Source of the DNA: a virus | DNA: 30,461 nt | Strand: one strand, 5' to 3' | IMG/VR virus record: IMGVR_UViG_3300031857_014718 | Span: 1-30,461 of that record | Part shown: positions 20,467-27,327 of the stretch, in pieces | Position numbering within the stretch: position 1 is the first letter of the stretch | How the letters are laid out: each line of letters begins with the position of its first letter | Notes under the pieces: generated by a model | Told to the model about the DNA's origin: nothing | What the model saw: only the letters and a program-made list of their open reading frames with translations | Database searches by the model: none | Position numbers and translations under genes: made by a program

Positions 20467-22782
20467 ATGACACAGATACAAATTACAAAAAGAGACGGCA
20501 ACAAAGAGCCGCTGGATTTAGAAAAATTACACAAAGTAGTGTTTTGGGCCACAGAAGGAATAACTGGGGTCTCAGCAAGTCAAGTAGAAATAAAATCACA
20601 CATACAGTTTTACAATGGAATCAAGACAGCAGACATTCAAGAAACACTGATCAAGAGTGCTGCCGATCTTATCACAGAAGAAACTCCCAACTATCAATAT
20701 GTAGCAGGTCGTCTGATTTGCTATCATCTACGCAAGCAGGTGTATGGTCAGTTCCAACCATGGCACATACTTGACCTGGTTAAAAAAAATGTCACAGCAG
20801 GCTTCTATGATGCAGAACTGCTAGAAGCTTACAACACAGACGAATGGGAACGCATTAACTCATTCATACGTCACGATCGCGACGAACAGTTGACCTATGC
20901 TGCCATGGAACAGTTCCGTGGCAAGTATCTTGTACAAAATCGTGTCACAAAAGAAATCTTTGAAACACCACAGATGGCCTATGCGCTGATTGCTGCCACC
21001 TTGTTCCAGAACTATCCCAAAGACAGTCGTATGATGTGGGTACGCGACTACTATGATGCTATCAGTCAACATCAAGTTTCATTGCCCACTCCTGTGATGG
21101 CTGGTGTTCGTACTCCTATGCGACAGTTTTCATCATGTGTGTTGATCGAAACTGATGACAGTCTTGACTCAATCAATGCCACATCAAGTTCAATTGTCAA
21201 GTATGTAAGTCAAAAAGCCGGCATTGGTATTGGCGCTGGTCGTATCCGTGCGTTAGGATCACCTATTCGCAACGGCGATGCATATCATACAGGTGTTATT
21301 CCTTTTTACAAAATGTTCCAGGCGGCTACCCGCTCGTGTAGCCAAGGCGGTGTGCGCAATGGAGCCGCTACTCTTTATTACCCTATCTGGCACTACGAAG
21401 TAGAAGATCTCTTGGTACTGAAAAACAACAAAGGTACCGAGGACAATCGTGTGCGCCACATGGACTACGGTATCCAGTTCAACAAAGTAATGTATGAACG
21501 ATTGTTGACTGGCGGAGACATAACTTTATTTTCTCCCCATGATGTACCCGAGATGTACGAAGCTTTCTTCACTGATGTAGATCGTTTCCGTGAACTGTAT
21601 GAAACAGCCGAACGAAATACCAAACTCCGTAAGAAGAAAATCAAAGCCATAGATTTGTTTACTGCATTCATGCAAGAACGCAAAGACACTGGTCGCATTT
21701 ATCTACAAAACGTTGATCATGCCAACACTCACAGTAGTTTCAAACCTGACTTGGCTCCTGTTAAAATGAGCAACCTCTGCTGTGAGATTACTCTGCCAAC
21801 CAAGCCTTTGACTGATGTGCATGATGACAAAGGCGAGATCGCTCTTTGTACACTCAGTGCCATCAACTGGGGTGTGTTCCGTGATCCAGAAGACATGGAA
21901 AAGGCCTGTACGTTGTCTGTGCGTGGTCTTGATGCGTTGTTGAGTTATCAAAACTATCCCATCATTGCCGCACAATTGGCCACGGAAGCACGACGTCCGT
22001 TGGGTGTAGGTATCATTAACTTTGCCTACTGGTTGGCCAAGAACGACTTGAGCTACAGTGATCCAGCGGCATTGCCTGTGGTTGATCGTTGGGCTCAGCA
22101 CTGGTCATATTACTTGATCAAAGCGTCAGTAGATCTGGCACGTGAGTTTGGTGCTTGCCCCAAGAGCAATGAAACCAAGTATGGCGATGGCATACTGCCT
22201 GTTGACACATACAAACACGAAGTTGATGAACTAGTACCTCACGTTGATGCTGTGGACTGGGCTGGACTACGTGCTCAGTTAAAACAGCACGGCATTCGTA
22301 ATTCTACACTGATGGCGTTGATGCCTGCAGAAACATCGGCACAAATTTCCAACTCCACCAACGGAGTAGAACCTCCACGCAGTTATGTTTCAATCAAGCA
22401 AAGCAAGGATGGTGTGCTCCGACAAGTGGTACCTGAGTACCGCAGACTTAAAAACAAGTATGAACTCTTGTGGGATCAAAAAACTCCTGAAGGTTATTTG
22501 AAAATCATGGCCATTCTCCAGAAGTATATTGACCAGGGCATATCCGTAAATACCTCATATAACCCACAGTTCTTTGATGATGAGAAGATACCAATGAGTG
22601 AGATGCTCAAACACATGATCATGTTCTACAAGTATGGTGGCAAGCAACTCTATTACTTTAATACCTATGATGGGTCGGGTGAAATTGATGTTGAACGCAT
22701 GAACAACAAAGAGATAATTATTGAATCAGTAGACGCTAGTCTATCCGCAGATGATGCCGACTGCGACAGTTGCAAAATATAA
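20467..22782 (+). CDS. nrdA: Class Ia ribonucleoside-diphosphate reductase, alpha subunit
   Basis: Reduces ribonucleotides to dNTP precursors with NrdB. Residues ~1-95 form an ATP-cone. The active-site set is complete: C224 (FSSCVLIETD) and C461 (ALCTLSAINWG) form the redox pair, C438 carries the thiyl radical in SNLCCEI with N436 and E440. The C-terminal CDSCKI (C766, C769) shuttles electrons, using a C-x2-C rather than the E. coli C-x4-C. Length 771 compares with 761 in E. coli. A short GAGGTAGC precedes ATG 20467. It leads an unbroken run nrdA-nrdB-aceA-aldolase; a glutaredoxin is encoded further downstream. Confidence 0.96.
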   Translation: MTQIQITKRDGNKEPLDLEKLHKVVFWATEGITGVSASQVEIKSHIQFYNGIKTADIQETLIKSAADLITEETPNYQYVAGRLICYHLRKQVYGQFQPWHILDLVKKNVTAGFYDAELLEAYNTDEWERINSFIRHDRDEQLTYAAMEQFRGKYLVQNRVTKEIFETPQMAYALIAATLFQNYPKDSRMMWVRDYYDAISQHQVSLPTPVMAGVRTPMRQFSSCVLIETDDSLDSINATSSSIVKYVSQKAGIGIGAGRIRALGSPIRNGDAYHTGVIPFYKMFQAATRSCSQGGVRNGAATLYYPIWHYEVEDLLVLKNNKGTEDNRVRHMDYGIQFNKVMYERLLTGGDITLFSPHDVPEMYEAFFTDVDRFRELYETAERNTKLRKKKIKAIDLFTAFMQERKDTGRIYLQNVDHANTHSSFKPDLAPVKMSNLCCEITLPTKPLTDVHDDKGEIALCTLSAINWGVFRDPEDMEKACTLSVRGLDALLSYQNYPIIAAQLATEARRPLGVGIINFAYWLAKNDLSYSDPAALPVVDRWAQHWSYYLIKASVDLAREFGACPKSNETKYGDGILPVDTYKHEVDELVPHVDAVDWAGLRAQLKQHGIRNSTLMALMPAETSAQISNSTNGVEPPRSYVSIKQSKDGVLRQVVPEYRRLKNKYELLWDQKTPEGYLKIMAILQKYIDQGISVNTSYNPQFFDDEKIPMSEMLKHMIMFYKYGGKQLYYFNTYDGSGEIDVERMNNKEIIIESVDASLSADDADCDSCKI

Positions 22783-22793
22783 AAGAGAAAACA

Positions 22794-23921
22794 ATGAGCG
22801 TACTTAATCTTCAAAAGAATCGTGACCACACCACCAGCCTGGCCTTTCTTGATCCCAGGGGTGGCCTGGGCATGCAAAGATATGATACATTAAAGTATCG
22901 TCAGTTTGACAAACTCACAGACAAACAGTTGGGATTTTTTTGGCGTCCTGAAGAAATAGATGTGCTACGTGATGCCAAAGACTTCAAGGACCTTACACCT
23001 TTTGAACAGCATATTTTCACTGCCAATCTCAAGCGTCAGATACTGTTGGATAGTGTGCAAGGTCGTAGTCCCAATCTAGCCTTCCTTCCTATCGTCACAC
23101 TGCCTGAGTTAGAAACATGGATCGAAACATGGGCGTTTTCAGAAACCATCCACAGCCGTTCATACACACACATCATTCGTAATGTGTATTCAGATCCTGG
23201 CCGGGTATTTGATGAGATGTTGGACGTGGACGACATTATTGCCTGCGGCAACGACATCTCCAAATACTATGATGACTTGATACAATACAGTCAATGGTAC
23301 CAACTGTTGGGCGAAGGCCAACATGAGTGCAATGGTAAGAAATTTGAAATTTCCGCCTATGAGCTCAAGAAGAAATTATGGGTGTGCCTTAACAGTGTAA
23401 ACGTGCTGGAAGGTATTCGCTTTTATGTGTCGTTTGCTTGCTCATGGGCATTTGCTGAACTTAAAAAGATGGAAGGCAATGCCAAGATTATTAAATTGAT
23501 TGCTCGTGATGAGAACGTGCATCTTGGATTCAGTCAGAGTCTGTTGAAGATATTGCCGCAGGATGATCCTGACTTTGCCAAAATCAAACAAGAAACAGAA
23601 TCAGAAGTAGTGGCCATGTTTGAGTCAGCTGTGGCACAAGAAGAAGCCTGGGCAGACTACTTGTTCAAGGATGGGTCTATGATTGGTCTCAACAAACAGT
23701 TGCTCTGCGACTATGTGGAATGGATTGCTCATAAACGCATGACCGCCTTGGGCTTGCCCAATAAATATCGCGGTGGATCCAACCCACTGCCATGGACACA
23801 GAAGTGGATTGCTGGCGGCGATGTGCAAGTAGCCCCACAAGAAACTGAAATCACCAGCTATGTTATCGGCGGTACCAAACAAGACGTAGATTCAAATACA
23901 TTTACAGGAATGAGCTTATAG
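22794..23921 (+). CDS. nrdB: Class Ia ribonucleotide reductase, beta subunit
   Basis: Houses the diiron-tyrosyl radical cofactor. Metal ligands D86, E117, H120, E206, E240 and H243 and the radical tyrosine Y124 are all in place (ETIHSRSY at 117-124, RDENVH at 238-243), the same set as E. coli NrdB shifted by two. The product has 375 residues from ATG 22794, preceded by AAAAGAGAAAACA. An upstream TTG at 22770 would overlap nrdA but is not needed. The C-terminal SNTFTGMSL is the peptide that docks to NrdA. The stop is directly followed by the isocitrate lyase ATG. Confidence 0.95.
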   Translation: MSVLNLQKNRDHTTSLAFLDPRGGLGMQRYDTLKYRQFDKLTDKQLGFFWRPEEIDVLRDAKDFKDLTPFEQHIFTANLKRQILLDSVQGRSPNLAFLPIVTLPELETWIETWAFSETIHSRSYTHIIRNVYSDPGRVFDEMLDVDDIIACGNDISKYYDDLIQYSQWYQLLGEGQHECNGKKFEISAYELKKKLWVCLNSVNVLEGIRFYVSFACSWAFAELKKMEGNAKIIKLIARDENVHLGFSQSLLKILPQDDPDFAKIKQETESEVVAMFESAVAQEEAWADYLFKDGSMIGLNKQLLCDYVEWIAHKRMTALGLPNKYRGGSNPLPWTQKWIAGGDVQVAPQETEITSYVIGGTKQDVDSNTFTGMSL

Positions 23922-25133
23922 ATGAAAAAACGGAATTATACCAAAGAGGATGTAAAAAAGTTACAAGGTAGTTTAAAAATAGAATACACACTGGCACGAC
24001 GTGGTGCCACAAAACTACGTGAGCTATTAGCAACAGAACCATTTGTGCCAACGCTAGGCGCATACAACGGTCAGCAAGCAGTTCAGCATGCCAAGGCAGG
24101 ATTAAAGGCAATTTACTTGAGTGGTTGGCAAGTGGCCGCGGCGGCCAACACCGCAGGTCGTGTTTACCCAGATCAAAGTTTGTACCCAGTGGACTCAGTT
24201 CCTGCTGTGGTCAAAGAAATCAATAACGCACTACGTCGTGCAGATCAAATCCAAACACTGGAAGGTGTAGGTACAACAGATTATTACTTGCCTGTTATTG
24301 CAGATTGTGAAGCAGGCTTTGGTGGTGCCTTAAACGCATACGAACTAACACTCAGCTGTATTGAAGCCGGAGCCGCCGCTGTACACTTTGAAGATCAATT
24401 GAGCAGTGAAAAGAAATGCGGACACTTGGGTGGTAAAGTTTTAATCCCTACTAAACAGGCTATCCGTAATTTAAATGCCGCAAGACTGGCCGCCGACGTA
24501 GCAGAAGTGGACACAGTTATTCTTGCTCGCACAGATGCAGAGTCAGGCACATTGATCACCAGTGATATCGATCCTGTAGATCAGGCATTTGTTGATTACG
24601 ACAAAGGACGCACGGACGAAGGCTTCTATCATTTCAAGAACGGTTTAGATGCTTGTATCGCTCGTGGCCTGGCCTATGCTGAGTACGCAGACCTGTTATG
24701 GTTTGAAACATCAACACCGGACTTAGAACAGGCTCGTAAGTTTGCTGATGCCATTCACGCTGTATTCCCCAATCAACAGTTGGCATACAACTGTTCACCC
24801 AGCTTCAACTGGCGCAAGTATTTGACAGAAGAACAATGCGAAACTTTCCAAGCAGAAATTGGCCGGATGGGCTATGCTTATCAGTTCATCACACTTGCTG
24901 GGTTCCATTGCAACAACTTGGCCACATTCGAAATGGCCGAAGCCTATCAGAAAACTGGCATGCGTGGTTATTCAGAAATGCAACAGCGTGAGTTTGCCGC
25001 ACAAGAGCGTGGCTTTACCACAGTCAAACATCAGCGTGAAGCAGGTGTTCCATACTTTGATGCCATTGCCACAGCAGTTGGTGCCACATCAACCACAGCA
25101 CTGGCACACTCCACCGAAGCGGATCAATTTTAA
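23922..25133 (+). CDS. aceA: Isocitrate lyase (glyoxylate-cycle enzyme)
   Basis: Cleaves isocitrate to succinate and glyoxylate, bypassing the CO2-releasing TCA steps. The catalytic loop KKCGHLGGK (164-172, C166) is intact, as are SGW (67-69), the metal/substrate block ADCEAGFGG (127-135), HFEDQLSSE (155-163), NCSPSFNW and the tail STEADQF. Length 403 is slightly short of bacterial ICL (428-434), mostly through a shorter N-terminus, but too long for methylisocitrate lyase, and KKCGH favours ICL. ATG abuts the nrdB stop and the stop overlaps the aldolase start (TAATG). No malate synthase is visible. Base use resembles the neighbours, so the transfer is not very recent (impression by eye). Confidence 0.95.
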   Translation: MKKRNYTKEDVKKLQGSLKIEYTLARRGATKLRELLATEPFVPTLGAYNGQQAVQHAKAGLKAIYLSGWQVAAAANTAGRVYPDQSLYPVDSVPAVVKEINNALRRADQIQTLEGVGTTDYYLPVIADCEAGFGGALNAYELTLSCIEAGAAAVHFEDQLSSEKKCGHLGGKVLIPTKQAIRNLNAARLAADVAEVDTVILARTDAESGTLITSDIDPVDQAFVDYDKGRTDEGFYHFKNGLDACIARGLAYAEYADLLWFETSTPDLEQARKFADAIHAVFPNQQLAYNCSPSFNWRKYLTEEQCETFQAEIGRMGYAYQFITLAGFHCNNLATFEMAEAYQKTGMRGYSEMQQREFAAQERGFTTVKHQREAGVPYFDAIATAVGATSTTALAHSTEADQF

Positions 25134-25795
25134 TGCTTGAGACTTGCTGTGATATTCTTGTAGATGCTTACAAGCGTAACTGGATCACTAGCCGTGATGG
25201 AAATATTTCTATTCGCCATCATGACCGTGATCACTTTTACATCACTCCTAGTGGTGTGCGCAAGCAGACCATGCAACCAGATCAATTTAAAAAAATTCTA
25301 ATCAAACCACCTAATTCTTGGAACGAACTAGGTACTGGTCTATTGTCTGATCGGTGGGGTTGGAAAGAATTACCCTACAGTGACATCAGTGCTAACCTAA
25401 AGCCCAGCGGAGAAATGCCATTACATTTTGGATTACAAAAACAAATGGGACAACATCGTGGGGAAGTGCGTGTGGTAGTACATGTGCATCCTACCTACTG
25501 TATTGCGGCCATGCATGCTGGCATTGATCTTAGTAGCATTAGCAACAACTTTCCAGAACTCAACCGATACACTCGAGTAGCACCCAATGTTGGCGATGTA
25601 CCTCCAATCAGTCAAGAGCTGGCAGATCAATGTCATAAAAATCTTCAGTTAGACGACGAAGGAAATATTGCTTATGACATAGTAGGAATCAAAGGGCACG
25701 GCGTTGTGGCCATTGATACTACTCCCTGGCGAGCCTATGAACACATAGAACGCTTAGAGCATATTTGCAAGATTGTGCTTGCGTCGGGAGTGTGA
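25133..25795 (+). CDS. Class II aldolase/adducin-family protein
   Basis: The family contains fuculose- and ribulose-phosphate aldolases/epimerases and dehydratases that use a zinc ion. Seen here: SRDGNISIR (20-28), ITPSG (37-41), KPSGEMPLH (90-98) with the catalytic-position E94, VHVHP with H117 and H119, and KGHG with H189. These give the full three-histidine metal site. Length 220 is normal. A segment of extra ~25 residues around 60-85 (KPPNSWNELGTG and on) distinguishes it from plain FucA. The exact substrate cannot be named. Its start overlaps the isocitrate lyase stop, so the two are co-translated. Confidence 0.85.
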   Translation: MLETCCDILVDAYKRNWITSRDGNISIRHHDRDHFYITPSGVRKQTMQPDQFKKILIKPPNSWNELGTGLLSDRWGWKELPYSDISANLKPSGEMPLHFGLQKQMGQHRGEVRVVVHVHPTYCIAAMHAGIDLSSISNNFPELNRYTRVAPNVGDVPPISQELADQCHKNLQLDDEGNIAYDIVGIKGHGVVAIDTTPWRAYEHIERLEHICKIVLASGV

Positions 25796-26406
25796 TGCAG
25801 TTTGTCAGCGATCAAGACGTGTATGACTCATGTCCGGCTGAATGGTTATGGATCTATGACAAACTCATATTGGCACGAAGACAAGGCATCGCCGCTGGAC
25901 CAGCTGGCATTCCCGTGCCATGGTCTGGAGAATATGTGATAAGACCTATCACAAACATCCGTATGATGAGTCGAGGTGCGCAGATCTTGTGGATGGAAAA
26001 AGGTGACAGTGAAACAGTCCCTGATGGATTTTTTTGGTCTCAGGTCCTGGAAGGACCGCATGTGTCAGTAGACTATCATTGGGGGGAACAGCATCTCACA
26101 GTGCAGGGTTTTAGAGATGATCCTCGGAGATTGGACCGCTTCTCACGATGGTGTCGGACGGATGTGGATCGTCCTTTGCCTGAGATGTTACACGATTTCA
26201 AAGATCGACAAGAATGGATCAACGTGGAATACATTGGTGATCGCGTGATAGAAATACATCTAAGATACAACGACGACTTCCGCAATCACAACAGTGATGA
26301 AATCATACCTGTTTGGCAGGGCCAAGATGCCACACCCCCTCCGGGCTACGGCTGGTATGCCAGCGCCGCAGGTGAACGCCTGGGTTTCTGGACTCGCAAT
26401 AAATAA
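25795..26406 (+). CDS. Conserved-looking phage protein, unknown function (203 aa)
   Basis: The protein starts MQFVSDQDVYDSCPAEWLWI at ATG 25795, overlapping the previous stop as TGATG; a TTG at 25765 would add ten residues without merit. It has ARRQGIAAGPAGIPVPWSGE followed by YVIRPITNIRMMS, an arrangement that recalls ATP-grasp-type strands but without a clear active site, so the resemblance is weak. Later comes HVSVDYHWGEQHLTVQG. It is the last gene of the nrdA-aldolase run, so it may act with the aldolase. No membrane segment or signal peptide. Confidence 0.65.
   Translation: MQFVSDQDVYDSCPAEWLWIYDKLILARRQGIAAGPAGIPVPWSGEYVIRPITNIRMMSRGAQILWMEKGDSETVPDGFFWSQVLEGPHVSVDYHWGEQHLTVQGFRDDPRRLDRFSRWCRTDVDRPLPEMLHDFKDRQEWINVEYIGDRVIEIHLRYNDDFRNHNSDEIIPVWQGQDATPPPGYGWYASAAGERLGFWTRNK
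26398..26405 (+). promoter_or_regulatory. Late-promoter-like box AATAAATA
   Basis: AATAAATA overlaps the stop codon of the preceding gene, 61 bases before the glutaredoxin ATG. The gap downstream also contains TACAAT (26435-26440) without a convincing -35. Confidence 0.3.
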
Positions 26407-26458
26407 AACTGCTGTGAAATACACAAGAAATAATTACAATATCAGATAAAAGAAAACA

Positions 26459-26728
26459 ATGCTTACAGTATATTCAAAAAAACATTGCCCATTTTGCGAT
26501 CGAGCCAAGGCATTGTTGACCAACAAAAATATCGCGTTTGAAGAAATCAAAATTGACGAAGATGTACAAGCTCGTGAGTTTATCATGGAACAAGGGCATC
26601 GCACAGTTCCACAGATCTACTTTGAAGGTAAATTATTTGTCGAAGGTGGGTTTCAAGGTTTAAGTAAGCTGAGCACAGACGAGATTCGTACTCGTATGAG
26701 CCTTACTGATAACCTAGGAACCTTATGA
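26459..26728 (+). CDS. grx: Glutaredoxin
   Basis: Small thiol-disulfide carrier, likely re-reducing NrdA's C-terminal cysteines. Active site is CPFC (10-13), the cis-proline is in TVPQ (49-52), and GG (63-64) follows as in glutaredoxins. Length 89 is typical. It is dithiol, so the redox job is more likely than Fe-S transfer, although the latter is possible beside iscUA. It follows a 52-base AT-rich gap and overlaps the next ORF by ATGA. Confidence 0.92.
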   Translation: MLTVYSKKHCPFCDRAKALLTNKNIAFEEIKIDEDVQAREFIMEQGHRTVPQIYFEGKLFVEGGFQGLSKLSTDEIRTRMSLTDNLGTL

Positions 26729-27030
26729 ATCATTTAACACCCGGTGAAATTTACACTTTTAAACTTGTCAGCGGTGAGGAAATTACCGCTAAAATCTTCA
26801 AAAATACTGACGGTGTTTTTGAAGTAACTCAACCCATCAGCATGGTGTTGGGTCCCCAAGGGCTACAAATGATGCCCAGCTTGTTCAGCTCAAATCCCGA
26901 AAAAAATGTCTATATAAATACTGTTAATATTGCCATGGCGGCAGAAACTCGCGAAGATGTGCGAGCCAAGTATATCGAAGCCACTACCGGAATCGTTACT
27001 CCGCCTGCCAAGCAAATCATAACAGGATAA
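26725..27030 (+). CDS. Small beta-rich protein, possible Sm-like (LSM) fold
   Basis: The segment YTFKLVSGEEITAKIFKN is the kind of first two strands seen in Sm/LSM proteins, followed by GVFEVTQPISMVLGPQG. Sm-like proteins of cyanophage origin are known from crystallography. The remaining residues (NVYINTVNIAMAA, then a short helix) fit a small beta-barrel plus tail. If Sm-like it could bind RNA, but function here is inference. The ATG overlaps the glutaredoxin stop by ATGA. TATAAATA lies inside this gene at 26913. Confidence 0.6.
   Translation: MNHLTPGEIYTFKLVSGEEITAKIFKNTDGVFEVTQPISMVLGPQGLQMMPSLFSSNPEKNVYINTVNIAMAAETREDVRAKYIEATTGIVTPPAKQIITG
26913..26920 (+). promoter_or_regulatory. Late promoter TATAAATA upstream of PAAR gene
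   Basis: Exact late consensus inside the Sm-like gene, 115 bases before the PAAR spike ATG at 27035. It could separate late tail-gene expression from the early-style glutaredoxin. Confidence 0.5.
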
Positions 27031-27034
27031 AATT

Positions 27035-27325
27035 ATGCCACCAGCAGTGAGAATCGGAGATCCAAACATAGCAGGAGGATTAGCACTTTTTCCCGGCGCA
27101 CTAAGCGTTCTTATCAACGGCCGCCCGGCCTGCACCACAGGAACCATAGTGACGCCACATCCGTGTTGTGGAGCAAAAGGTTGCCAGATACATTGTGTAG
27201 CAGTTACTACTATCGGAAGTCTTAGTGTGTTAGCCGAAGGCAAACCCATAGTATATGTTGGATCTCCTGATACCTGTTTCCACCCTCGAGCATTTGGAAG
27301 CCTTGACGTTATAGTTGGAACCTAA
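27035..27325 (+). CDS. PAAR-repeat tail spike tip protein
   Basis: PAAR proteins sharpen the gp5-type spike and bind a metal at the tip. The pattern is two beta repeats: MPPAVRIGDP..., VLINGRPACTTGTIV, then CVAVTTIGSLSVLAEGKPIVYVGSPDT. Length 96 is normal. Instead of the usual His/Cys set there is a Cys-rich segment PHPCCGAKGCQIHC (41-54) plus H53, C81 and H83, so metal ligation is likely but unusual. ATG 27035 is preceded by a late promoter in the previous gene. It is followed after 2 bases by the 728-residue baseplate candidate. Confidence 0.85.
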   Translation: MPPAVRIGDPNIAGGLALFPGALSVLINGRPACTTGTIVTPHPCCGAKGCQIHCVAVTTIGSLSVLAEGKPIVYVGSPDTCFHPRAFGSLDVIVGT

Positions 27326-27327
27326 GT

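Noticed and set aside
23760-23767. AATAAATA in nrdB as a late promoter
   Set aside because: It is coding sequence (Asn-Lys-Tyr) more than 100 bases before the next start, and that next gene is part of an early-style metabolic run.
23922-25133. Methylisocitrate lyase (PrpB) as an alternative for the lyase
   Set aside because: PrpB proteins are about 295 residues; this one has 403, with the KKCGHLGGK loop and STEADQF tail typical of isocitrate lyase.
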